Positions 26,369-34,585 of a DNA stretch of 64,000 nucleotides are shown here, piece after piece (the stretch's first letter is position 1; every line of letters begins with the position of its first letter). The DNA comes from an uncultured Flavobacteriales bacterium (GTDB lineage: Bacteria; Bacteroidota; Bacteroidia; Flavobacteriales_G; Salibacteraceae): assembly GCA_913020435.1 (NCBI GenBank), contig CAJVZZ010000015.1:18205-82204 (forward strand). Reading direction: 5' to 3'. The position numbers and the translations under genes were made by a program. The notes beneath the pieces are model-generated. The model was not told the origin of the DNA. It searched no databases and saw only the letters and a program-made list of their open reading frames with translations.

Positions 26369-27280
26369 ATGAAACACTCACTTATAGTTCTTGCCTTATT
26401 AGTTGTAGCGTTTAACCTTACCGCACAAGACGATTTATTGGATATGTTGGAAGCTGAAGAGTCGACAAAAAATTACAAAGTTGGCCCAACATGGAAAACC
26501 ATGAAGCTGGTAAACTTACATTCAACCTCAATGGTTAAGAAGAATGGATTGGACTTTAGAGTTACGCATCGCTTTGGTAGTATTGGAGAAAAGAGTGGAG
26601 GTGGGGTGCATAATCTTTACGGATTGGATATTTCTGACGATATCCGAATTTCATTTGATTATGGAATTACAGAGAACTTACAAGTTGGAATTGGGCGAAG
26701 TAAATACTCGGAATTGATTGATGCTTCAATAAAATATAAGGTGCTAGCTCAAAAAGAGCGCAAAGCCCCTTTAACATTAGTAGTGCTAGGGAATATCGCA
26801 ACAACTCCTCAACAGGCGGTTGATGCGCGTTACGATGACTGGCTCAATACCTTGTCCTATTTCTCTCAAGTAATTATTGCGCGAAAATTTGGAGACCGCT
26901 TTTCTTTTGAGTTTGCACCTAGTTTGCTCTACAGAAATTTGGTTTTAAAAACTACAGACGCTGATGGTGTTAACGCGGAAGATGAAAATGTAAATATTTC
27001 TCTTGGATTTGGAGGTCGGTTTATGATCACAAAGCGCGTTGGAATTATTATGGATTACATGTATACGTTTTCTGAGTATCGATCTAATTATAGACCGATT
27101 AACTATTACGATCCATTTGGTATTGGTGTAGAAATTGAAACGGGTGGTCACGTGTTTCACATCACTATGACAAATGCCGCAGGAATTGTAGAGAATAATT
27201 ACATTCCAAATACCATTGCAAACTGGGGAGATGGAGGCATAAAATTAGGCTTTAATATTTCTAGAGTTTTTCAGTTTTAG
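26369..27280 (+). CDS. DUF5777-family outer-membrane beta-barrel protein
   Basis: The 303-residue product has a signal peptide (residues 1-19, ending LTAQ), a short acidic start, then alternating beta strands such as FRVTHRFGSIG and IRISFDYGITENLQVGIGRS, ending in a terminal aromatic strand (SRVFQF), as in outer-membrane barrels. The pattern matches DUF5777, a family found in Bacteroidota next to c-type-motif proteins and YceI, as here. No function has been fixed. The genes' adjacency (9 bases after yceI-type gene) supports joint expression. A barrel of this size could have 12-14 strands, a rough guess. Confidence 0.75.
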   Translation: MKHSLIVLALLVVAFNLTAQDDLLDMLEAEESTKNYKVGPTWKTMKLVNLHSTSMVKKNGLDFRVTHRFGSIGEKSGGGVHNLYGLDISDDIRISFDYGITENLQVGIGRSKYSELIDASIKYKVLAQKERKAPLTLVVLGNIATTPQQAVDARYDDWLNTLSYFSQVIIARKFGDRFSFEFAPSLLYRNLVLKTTDADGVNAEDENVNISLGFGGRFMITKRVGIIMDYMYTFSEYRSNYRPINYYDPFGIGVEIETGGHVFHITMTNAAGIVENNYIPNTIANWGDGGIKLGFNISRVFQF

Positions 27281-27312
27281 TATTAGTGCCTTTATAGATT
27301 TGTATTCATAAT

Positions 27313-28104
27313 ATGCTGGATACAAATACTACACCTATAGATTCAATAGCATTGGCCCAAGCAAGCGCAACAAGCTTTGATGATGCCCATACTAAAGAGG
27401 CCAGAATGTTCAAAGGAATCTCCGTTACTCCTAAAGAAAGCAAGCAAATTGAACGAAATGAAGTTTCTCCATTTTGGGAAGTTGGGGTTGTAATTCTTGC
27501 TCTTTTAGTGTTAGCAATTTTGAAAAGAGCGTTTTCTAAAAAACTCGATCAGTATGCAAATGCACTAATTAGTAATCGTTTTATTGGCCAATTAACAAGA
27601 GAGGAACGCAATAGTGAAAGTATGAGTGTTATCTTGGTTGAGTTCCTTTATTTTATAATTCTCGCTCTATTTACTAACCTTTTATACAAGAACATTAATC
27701 CAGAATTTATTCTTTATGGGTTTGAAGGCTTTGCTTTATTTACGCTGATATATTTGGTTTTTCACTTACTCAAAGTATTCGTAAACAATTTATTAGGTTG
27801 GTTATTGGATCTCCAAATTATAATAACAGATTTTCAGTTTTTCAACTTTTTGAGCCACGGAGCAATCGCAATATTTTTATTTCCAATCGTTGTTTTATTG
27901 CTTTTTAGTCATATTGATAATCAGCTTTTATTAGGTGCCGGAGGACTGGTAATACTGGCAATGTACTTGTATAGAATATCCCGATTAGCTCGCAGATTCT
28001 GGTGGGAGAAAAGATTTTTACTCAAGTATTTTATTTTATACATTTGCGGCCTTGAAATATTACCTGTTTTGGTGCTGGCAAATTTTGCATTCAAAACATT
28101 GTAA
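27313..28104 (+). CDS. DUF4271-family integral membrane protein
   Basis: The 263-residue protein has a hydrophilic N-terminus of about 55 residues and then six or so membrane helices, including VGVVILALLVLAILKRAF (about 57-74), YFIILALFTNLLY, LFTLIYLVFHLL, AIFLFPIVVLLLF and YFILYICGLEIL. This resembles DUF4271, a Bacteroidota family often found immediately before hemD, exactly as here. Function is unknown. A -7-like TAGATTTG lies at 27295-27302, ten bases before the ATG. The short gap to hemD suggests an operon running on to rnpA and an S41 protease. Confidence 0.7.
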   Translation: MLDTNTTPIDSIALAQASATSFDDAHTKEARMFKGISVTPKESKQIERNEVSPFWEVGVVILALLVLAILKRAFSKKLDQYANALISNRFIGQLTREERNSESMSVILVEFLYFIILALFTNLLYKNINPEFILYGFEGFALFTLIYLVFHLLKVFVNNLLGWLLDLQIIITDFQFFNFLSHGAIAIFLFPIVVLLLFSHIDNQLLLGAGGLVILAMYLYRISRLARRFWWEKRFLLKYFILYICGLEILPVLVLANFAFKTL

Positions 28105-28161
28105 ATTAGAAAGTTAAGAAGTTTTAACAGGCTTCATTCTTTGAATTAAAGAGGCTATAAA

Positions 28162-28917
28162 TTGAAGGATTTGAAAGTAAAAACCATTCTGGTTTCACAA
28201 CCTAAACCCGAGAACGACAAGTCACCTTATTTCGATTTAGCGGAAAAGCTAAAGCTGAAAGTAGATTTTCGATCATTCATTCACGTGGAAGGTGTTCCTG
28301 TACTAGAGTTTAGAAAACAGAAAATTAATCTGCTGGATTTTGCAGGCGTAATCTTTACAAGCCGTAATGCGGTTGACCATTACTTCCGAATGGCGGAGGA
28401 AATGCGTATCACCATTCCTGATTCTATGAAGTATTTCTGTACTTCGGAATCAACTGCGTATTACCTTCAGAAATATGTTGTTTTCAGAAAGCGAAAAATA
28501 TTTCATGGAAAACAAAAATTGACTGATTTATTACCGTTGTTAAATAAGCATTCAGAGGATAATTTTTTGTTGCCAACATCAGACCTGTTGAAGGCAGATA
28601 TTCCTATAAGCTTAGAAAAGGCAAAAATTTCCTATGAAAGAGGTGTTTTTTATAGAACAGTTTGCAGTGATTTGAGCGATTTGGCAGAAGTCTCCTATGA
28701 TATATTGGTATTCTTTAGTCCATCGGGTATTAAATCGCTCTTTCAAAATTATCCTGAGTTTAAGCAAAATGAAACAAGAATTGCTTGTTTTGGACCAACG
28801 ACGAAGTTGGCGGCTGAAGAAATGGGGTTAAAAGTAGATGTGCCTGCTCCTACTACGAGTTCACCGAGTATGACAATGGCAATCGAAGCCTATGTAAAGC
28901 AGATTAACAAGAAATAA
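28162..28917 (+). CDS. hemD: Uroporphyrinogen-III synthase HemD
   Basis: The 251-residue protein has the two-domain layout of HemD: VKTILVSQPKP at the start, IFTSRNAVDHYF (about 67-78) where the first domain meets the second, DILVFFSPSGIKSLF (about 187-201) and ACFGPTTKLAAEEMGL near the end. It cyclises hydroxymethylbilane into uroporphyrinogen III for heme. Sequence conservation in this family is low, but these motifs are diagnostic. Translation starts from TTG at 28162. It supplies tetrapyrrole for the heme-A enzyme CtaA and any c-type cytochromes here. Confidence 0.88.
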   Translation: MKDLKVKTILVSQPKPENDKSPYFDLAEKLKLKVDFRSFIHVEGVPVLEFRKQKINLLDFAGVIFTSRNAVDHYFRMAEEMRITIPDSMKYFCTSESTAYYLQKYVVFRKRKIFHGKQKLTDLLPLLNKHSEDNFLLPTSDLLKADIPISLEKAKISYERGVFYRTVCSDLSDLAEVSYDILVFFSPSGIKSLFQNYPEFKQNETRIACFGPTTKLAAEEMGLKVDVPAPTTSSPSMTMAIEAYVKQINKK

Positions 28918-28940
28918 ACCGAATAATATTAATAGTTAGT

Positions 28941-28968
28941 AAAAGGGTGAAGTTTTCACCCTTTTTTT
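28941..28968 (+). terminator. Rho-independent terminator between hemD and rnpA
   Basis: AAAGGGTGA and TCACCCTTT form a 9-bp stem with a 5-base loop and a run of seven T. It ends eight bases before the rnpA ATG, so rnpA may need its own promoter or read-through. Confidence 0.8.
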
Positions 28969-28976
28969 GTTTTAGA

Positions 28977-29360
28977 ATGGGTCAGCGTTTCGGAAAAGAG
29001 TACAAATTAAAGTCTAAAAAGAAAATCGATATTCTTTTTAAGAAAGGTAAGCGCGTTCATTCCCCAGTTTTGACGGTGGTATTTCTTAAAGACAATACCG
29101 AAGAAAATGAAATTGCATACCCTCAAATTTTAGTTTCGGTACCAAAGCGAAACTTTAAGAAAGCGGTGGATCGAAATTTTATTAGACGTCAAATAAAAGA
29201 AGCCTTTAGACTGTATTTGAAAGAAGATGTCAAGCTTGATATAACCACTTATCATTGTTATTTGGCATTAGTGTATAAAGAAACTAGGATAAGAGATTTT
29301 AACGAAATTCAAAGTGCTTTAACTTTACTTTTACGGAAGCTCGAAGAAAAAAATAGTTGA
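28977..29360 (+). CDS. rnpA: Ribonuclease P protein component RnpA
   Basis: The 127-residue basic protein is the protein subunit of RNase P, which removes 5' leaders from pre-tRNAs. It shows the opening GKEYKLKSKKKIDILFKKGK and the signature RNxVKRxxRE-type helix, here KKAVDRNFIRRQIKEAFRL (about residues 60-78). I prefer the ATG at 28977 because the longer frame upstream runs through the terminator. The gene precedes an S41 protease (first ATG 2 bases after its stop). Its usual neighbours rpmH, yidD and yidC are not present. Confidence 0.92.
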   Translation: MGQRFGKEYKLKSKKKIDILFKKGKRVHSPVLTVVFLKDNTEENEIAYPQILVSVPKRNFKKAVDRNFIRRQIKEAFRLYLKEDVKLDITTYHCYLALVYKETRIRDFNEIQSALTLLLRKLEEKNS

Positions 29361-29362
29361 TT

Positions 29363-31024
29363 ATGATTTGGACAAAAACAAAAAGAGTAATTGTAGGGTT
29401 ATTGTTAATTATAGGATCATTTGGAATGGTTGCCTACAACTCAGTAAGCGACAATTATTTCGAAATATCTAAAAACCTCGACATTTTTGTCAATCTATAT
29501 AAGCAACTCAATACTTATTATGTAGACGAAACGAATCCAGGCGAGTTGATGAAGACGGGTATTGATGCCATGTTAGAATCCCTAGATCCATATACAGTCT
29601 ATATTCCAGAATCAGATATTGAAGATTACCGTTTTATGACTACCGGTCAATATGGTGGTATTGGCTCATTAATACGAAGAAAAGGTGACTATGTGGTAGT
29701 TGCCGAACCTTATGAAGGTTTTCCCGCTTTTAATGCAGGGTTGCTTGCAGGCGACGTAATACTGTCTATCGATGGTCACGATGTAAAAGGGAAAAATACA
29801 GGTGAGATTTCCAAATTGCTTAAAGGTCAAGCCAAAACTGATGTCAATTTATTAATTGACCGCTACGGTGAGAAAATGGAAAAAACACTGACACGTGAGA
29901 ATATAAAAATCAAAGATGTTCCTTACTATGGAGAACTTGAAAAAGGAGTTGGCTACATAAAATTGACCAGTTTTACTGAAACAGCAAGCAAAGAAGTAAT
30001 TAAAGCATTTAAAGAATTAAAGGAAAAAAATAAAATTACTAGTTTGGTATTTGACCTTCGTGGTAATGGCGGTGGATTGCTAAATGAGGCGGTGAATATC
30101 GTTAATATCTTTGTTCCTAGGGGTACTGAGGTCGTCTATACCAAAGGGAAAATGAAAGAGTGGCAACAAAGCTACAAAGCGCTCAATGCGCCAATTGATA
30201 CAAAAATCCCACTTGTTGTTTTAGTAGACGAAGGCTCTGCTTCTGCATCTGAAATTGTTAGTGGTGCTTTGCAAGATTTGGATAGAGCAGTGGTAATTGG
30301 TGAAAGAACATTTGGTAAAGGATTGGTGCAGCAAGTAAAACCACTTACATACAACTCGCAGTTTAAGGTAACCGTTGCTAAATACTACATTCCAAGTGGT
30401 AGATGTATTCAGAAATTAGATTACTCGAATAAAACAGATGGAAAGGCAACTGCAGTGGCAGACTCATTAAGAAAGCAGTTTTTTACCACAGCTGGAAGAC
30501 CAGTTAAGGACGGAAAAGGAGTATTACCAGATGTTGAGGTTGAATTGCCACAAGCGGCTGATGTGACTGCGTCCCTGCTGGGTAAAAACCATATTTTCGA
30601 CTATGCATCGGATTTTAAAAGAAATAATGAAACAATAGATTCGGCTAAGGAATTTGTGATGAATGAAAACCAGTACAATGATTTTGTTGCTTTTTTAGAA
30701 GGTAAGGACTTCGACTATACAACCAGAACCGAACAAGCTTTAGAACGATTAAAAAAAGCTTCAGAGGGCGATAAGTATTACGATAGAATTAGCGAAGATT
30801 ATGAAAAGCTAGTTGAGAAAATTAAAGGCAACAAGGACAAAGACTTGTTATTGCATAAAGAAGAGATTTCTCAAATTTTAGAGAATGAAATTATTTCTAG
30901 ATATTATTATCAAACGGGAAGAATCGAGCACAGTTTGAAAAATGATCCAAGAGTTAAGGAATCTATTTCTGTTCTCAATCAAAAACAGAAATACAAAGGG
31001 ATTCTTACTGCTTCTAAAAAATAG
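29363..31024 (+). CDS. S41-family C-terminal processing peptidase (second copy)
   Basis: The 553-residue protease starts with a membrane anchor (about residues 7-25), then an N-terminal helical region, a PDZ domain (about 80-170; GIGSLIRRKGDYVVV, GDVILSIDGHDV) and the S41 core with LRGNGGGLLNEAVN, VDEGSASASEIVSGAL (Ser nucleophile) and GERTFGKGLVQQ (Lys). After the core comes a long helical C-terminus ending near KYKGILTASKK. Its layout is the same as the protease at 16645-18249, yet they differ in sequence, so both look like long-standing paralogues. The rnpA-protease pairing is common in Bacteroidota. Substrates are unknown. Confidence 0.88.
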   Translation: MIWTKTKRVIVGLLLIIGSFGMVAYNSVSDNYFEISKNLDIFVNLYKQLNTYYVDETNPGELMKTGIDAMLESLDPYTVYIPESDIEDYRFMTTGQYGGIGSLIRRKGDYVVVAEPYEGFPAFNAGLLAGDVILSIDGHDVKGKNTGEISKLLKGQAKTDVNLLIDRYGEKMEKTLTRENIKIKDVPYYGELEKGVGYIKLTSFTETASKEVIKAFKELKEKNKITSLVFDLRGNGGGLLNEAVNIVNIFVPRGTEVVYTKGKMKEWQQSYKALNAPIDTKIPLVVLVDEGSASASEIVSGALQDLDRAVVIGERTFGKGLVQQVKPLTYNSQFKVTVAKYYIPSGRCIQKLDYSNKTDGKATAVADSLRKQFFTTAGRPVKDGKGVLPDVEVELPQAADVTASLLGKNHIFDYASDFKRNNETIDSAKEFVMNENQYNDFVAFLEGKDFDYTTRTEQALERLKKASEGDKYYDRISEDYEKLVEKIKGNKDKDLLLHKEEISQILENEIISRYYYQTGRIEHSLKNDPRVKESISVLNQKQKYKGILTASKK

Positions 31025-31076
31025 TTTCCTCAAGTGCTAATAATTAACCTTCATTTGCGTTTGGCATATTACGCAG

Positions 31077-32636
31077 ATGTTCGCACGCTTTTTAACTCAT
31101 AGAAATGTTTATTTACTTGGCTTGGCTGGATTCCTTTTTGGGCTAGCTATGTCTGAGTTTGTGATTAGCGTTGCTCAATTTTTATTGGCGGCAAATTGGC
31201 TTGTTTCGAGAAATTTCAAGACTAAATGGGAGCGTATTATATCCAATCCAGCAGCATGGCTGATTTGGTTTTTTTACCTGCTTCATGTCATTGGGATGAT
31301 ACACACACTGCATTTCGATTTGGGGGCTGATGAACTTCGAATAAAACTGCCCTTTCTACTCATTCCGTTATTTGTAGTTTCTGAAAAACGATTTTCAAAA
31401 TTGGAGATGAAAGGCCTACTATCCGTTTTTGTTTTAGCAGTTATTTTATCATCGGGATTTGGAATTGTGCACCATTTTCAGCATCGAATGGATATTGGCT
31501 ATGACGCGAGATGGTCCTCTCTTTTTATTTCTCACATTCGTCTATCGTTAATGATTGATTTGGCGATAGTATGGTTGTTGTCTCTTGTGCTGCTTAACAA
31601 TGAAAAAAAGTGGATCAAAATATTTTCCAGCATGCTTGTGCTGTATTTAGCTTTTTACCTATTCCAAATGCAAGCGCTGACGGGCCTCGTAATCTTGCCT
31701 ATTTCTTTGCTTTTTGCCTTTGTATTTGCTCAAAGCGAATCTATAGCGATTTCTAAAATCAAATTAATTGTGGCATCATTTGGAGCTGTATTCTTAATTA
31801 GTTCTGCGTTTTACTGTTATCAAATTGCAAGGCCATTCATCGATTTTAAAGAACATCTCAGGTCAGACCTTGAGGTGAATACAGTTAATGGAAATCAGTA
31901 TTTACATCAGCTAGACAACTTGATGCAAGAGAATGGAAATCAGGTTTGGATATATATTTCTGATCCCGAAACTCGAGCAGAGTGGAATAAGCGAAGTAAA
32001 TTGGATTTTGATGGCGTTGGAAACACAGGTGAGTCGCTTCGTGCAACATTATATCGGTATTTAACCTCAAAAGGAGCAAGAAAAGATTCAGTAGGTATGC
32101 AGACTTTAACTGCTGAGGATTTACTTGCTATTGAAAGCGGTGAGGCAAATGTTCGTTTTGTAAATCAGACGTCTATTGAAAAAAGAATATATCAAACTAT
32201 TTGGGAGCTAAATAACTACCAATACGATGCAGGTAGTTTTGAAGGGCATTCTGTTGCGCAGCGAATAGAATTTTGGAAAGAGGGTTGGCTAGCATTTAAA
32301 ATAGCGCCAATTTTTGGAAATGGGACGGGAGACGTTAGAGCAATGATGAGTGAGCAATATGTTAAAAGTAATTCCATCCTTTCAAAAGAAAGTCAGTTAA
32401 AGCCTCATAATCAATTTATAACAACGGGTATTGCATTGGGTGTCATAGGTCTTTTTTCATTGATTATTTGTTTCGTTTTTGCGTTTAAATATTCAATTAG
32501 AAAACCCGTTCAATTGGCCTTTTTGGTAATTCTTTTGCTGTCCTTTATTTCAGAAGACACAATTGATGCTCAGGTAGGAGCAACGTTTTTTGCTGGTTTT
32601 TACGCCTTATTTTTTTGCCAACCTAAGTCTTCTTAA
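31077..32636 (+). CDS. O-antigen ligase/polymerase-like membrane protein
   Basis: The 519-residue protein has ten or more predicted membrane helices, with a long periplasmic loop (about residues 265-410) in the second half. It contains the Wzy/WaaL-type feature GHSVAQRIEFWKEGWLAFK then FGNGTGDVRA, and ends with KPHNQFITTGIALGVIGL, the H-N-Q-F motif typical of O-antigen ligases. It would join O-antigen or other polysaccharide to lipid A-core or another acceptor at the inner membrane. It is convergent with the two glycosyltransferase genes that follow, fitting surface-polysaccharide work. Ligase versus polymerase cannot be told from the motif alone. Confidence 0.8.
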   Translation: MFARFLTHRNVYLLGLAGFLFGLAMSEFVISVAQFLLAANWLVSRNFKTKWERIISNPAAWLIWFFYLLHVIGMIHTLHFDLGADELRIKLPFLLIPLFVVSEKRFSKLEMKGLLSVFVLAVILSSGFGIVHHFQHRMDIGYDARWSSLFISHIRLSLMIDLAIVWLLSLVLLNNEKKWIKIFSSMLVLYLAFYLFQMQALTGLVILPISLLFAFVFAQSESIAISKIKLIVASFGAVFLISSAFYCYQIARPFIDFKEHLRSDLEVNTVNGNQYLHQLDNLMQENGNQVWIYISDPETRAEWNKRSKLDFDGVGNTGESLRATLYRYLTSKGARKDSVGMQTLTAEDLLAIESGEANVRFVNQTSIEKRIYQTIWELNNYQYDAGSFEGHSVAQRIEFWKEGWLAFKIAPIFGNGTGDVRAMMSEQYVKSNSILSKESQLKPHNQFITTGIALGVIGLFSLIICFVFAFKYSIRKPVQLAFLVILLLSFISEDTIDAQVGATFFAGFYALFFCQPKSS

Positions 32637-32650
32637 TTACAAGAAGAAGC

Positions 32651-33700
32651 TTAAATGTTGAGGGTTTCTCTATAAACGTCTAGATATTTTTGAATACACG
32701 TACCCCAGCTAAATTTTGCCGCGTAGGAAATACTTTTTGAACTAAAGTCAGGGTCAATATCAGCGGTCGTTAACCCCAATTCGATTTGCTTAGCCATACT
32801 ATCAGACTCAAAATTTTCGAAATAAAAGGCAAGTTTACCTCCAATTTCCGGAAGGCTTGTGAGTTTGCTCAAGAACACAGGTTTTCCATACATCATGGCC
32901 TCAATGGGCGGTATTCCAAAACCTTCAGCAAGAGATGGGAATACTAGTGCTTTGCAATTTTTGTAATACCAGGATTTTTCATCTTCAGTTATCGTACCAA
33001 CTAAAATCACCTTCTCTTGTAAGGAAAATTCGCTAATGAGTAGCTTTATCTCGTTTCCATAATTTGTTGCATTATTTCCTGCAATTACAAGTTTATAATC
33101 GTCCAAGTTCCGCATCATATGCAATAGGGAGTGGAAGTTTTTCTTTTTATTAAATATTCCAATTGAGAATAAAAAAGCCTCTTTTTTAAGAACATTCGGA
33201 GCGACTTCTGTCAGATTACTCTGAATTTCTACACCGTTGTAAATTACTTTTATGTTTTTACCCTTTAGGTTAATATTTTTCTCGATTTCGCTTTTAGAAA
33301 ATTCAGAAATAGTGGTAATAACATGAGCGTTATCGACTCTTTTTTGCAGAAGCTTTAAATAACGAGCTCTTTTATTTCCCTCTTTCTCAACTAGAAAATT
33401 CAGATCATGAATGGTCAGAATTTGTTTGGAATTAGAATTTGGAAGATGAGCAGGAAACTGATGTAAACTGTGCCAGAGATCGTATTTGGTCGAGTTTCTA
33501 AAATGTCTATTCACCAAGTTGGCCTTTACGAAGGATAATTTATTCTCGAATAAAATTGACTTATCAGAAGGAGCGAGGCAACTAATGTCAAGATCGGGAG
33601 AGGAATGGTTTAAAAGGTTTGTAACGAATTGAAATGAAAATTGGCCCAATCCAGAATTAAGATTTTTAATCTTGTATGCGTCTACTAATATCTGACTCAT
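32651..33700 (-). CDS. Group 1 (GT4-type) glycosyltransferase
   Basis: The 349-residue enzyme has the GT-B fold pattern: N-terminal Rossmann half with HSLHQFPAHLP and TIHDLNFLVEKEG, and C-terminal half with the donor-site segment PSLAEGFGIPPIEAMMYGKPV (cut here as family E-x7-E motif: Glu in AEGFG and in IEAM). Such enzymes move sugars, often from GDP-mannose or UDP-sugars, onto lipid-linked glycans. It overlaps the upstream GT2-type gene by 4 bases and lies near the O-antigen ligase-like gene, so both likely build a surface glycan. Donor and acceptor are unknown. Confidence 0.85.
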   Translation of the reverse strand: MSQILVDAYKIKNLNSGLGQFSFQFVTNLLNHSSPDLDISCLAPSDKSILFENKLSFVKANLVNRHFRNSTKYDLWHSLHQFPAHLPNSNSKQILTIHDLNFLVEKEGNKRARYLKLLQKRVDNAHVITTISEFSKSEIEKNINLKGKNIKVIYNGVEIQSNLTEVAPNVLKKEAFLFSIGIFNKKKNFHSLLHMMRNLDDYKLVIAGNNATNYGNEIKLLISEFSLQEKVILVGTITEDEKSWYYKNCKALVFPSLAEGFGIPPIEAMMYGKPVFLSKLTSLPEIGGKLAFYFENFESDSMAKQIELGLTTADIDPDFSSKSISYAAKFSWGTCIQKYLDVYRETLNI

Positions 33701-34458
33701 AGCTTAGTTTTTAGCTGCAGTTCAAGTAGGTATAGGTATTTATTTACACTAGCGGAGGCCGATATCCATGCGATAATTAGACCCATTTTCCCATCTAAAA
33801 TCCCGAGATTAAAGAAGTACATACTTAGGAATTTTGCAATACCACTTAAATAGGGTTTGATTGGCGATACTTTTTTCCCTTCAGCATATAAATTTTCAGC
33901 ACTAAGCTTTGAGTACTTATTGGCTCTTTTCCTGTGATCAGAATAGGAATAGTAAGAATAGTGTAATAAATCGCCCTCGAGGTTTTCTTTATTAATTCCA
34001 CTAGGCAGCTTTAATGTTTCGTGCACATAGCCGCCTTCCCAAATAGTTTCTTTTTTCGGGAAAACTCGAACCTTAGAATCGGGATACCAACCGCCATATC
34101 GAATCCAATGGCCACAATAATTTGTCAGCCGATTAAGAGAATAGCTACCGTTTATCCCCGCGATTTTTATTGTCTGAATTGATTTAAATAACGTTTCGCC
34201 AATTTCTTCATCAGAATCTAGTGACAATATGTATTCGTTTTGCGCTAAACTATTGGCATAATTTTTTTGGTCGCTGTATCCATTCCATGCTCTTTCTACG
34301 AATTTGCAATTGAATTGCTGAGCAATTTCTTTCGTTTTATCGGTTGAGAAAGAGTCGACAATAATCAGCTCATCCGCCAAGCCTTGCACGGATTGCAAGC
34401 ATCTCTTAAGATTTTTTTCTTCGTTAAATGTGATAATTACGACTGAAAGCGGCGTCAA
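33697..34458 (-). CDS. GT2-family glycosyltransferase (WaaE/KdtX-like)
   Basis: The 253-residue enzyme has the GT-A core: SVVIITFNEEKNLKRCL at the start, DELIIVDSFSTDKT, then the metal-binding acidic cluster YILSLDSDEEI (about residues 75-85). The segment CGHWIRYGGWYPDSKVRVF and EGGYVHETL match the WaaE/KdtX-like group that adds a core sugar to LPS. Its C-terminus is partly hydrophobic, so it may sit at the membrane. It overlaps the GT4-type gene by 4 bases. Sugar identity is inferred only by family similarity. Confidence 0.85.
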   Translation of the reverse strand: MTPLSVVIITFNEEKNLKRCLQSVQGLADELIIVDSFSTDKTKEIAQQFNCKFVERAWNGYSDQKNYANSLAQNEYILSLDSDEEIGETLFKSIQTIKIAGINGSYSLNRLTNYCGHWIRYGGWYPDSKVRVFPKKETIWEGGYVHETLKLPSGINKENLEGDLLHYSYYSYSDHRKRANKYSKLSAENLYAEGKKVSPIKPYLSGIAKFLSMYFFNLGILDGKMGLIIAWISASASVNKYLYLLELQLKTKL

Positions 34459-34553
34459 ATTGAGGAAGTTTTATCTGACAAATATGTAAAATAAAACACC
34501 ATTTTTTAGCACATTATACAGAGTCTATCAATGTTCTGATGTTCAGAATGTAT

Positions 34554-34561
34554 TAAGTTTG
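34554..34561 (+). promoter_or_regulatory. Candidate -7 box of the sucA operon
   Basis: TAAGTTTG matches TAnnTTTG exactly, 24 bases before the sucA ATG. The -33 region (AATG, 20 bases upstream) is a poor match. Confidence 0.35.
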
Positions 34562-34585
34562 CTTCCCTAAATCTTATGAGGTTTC

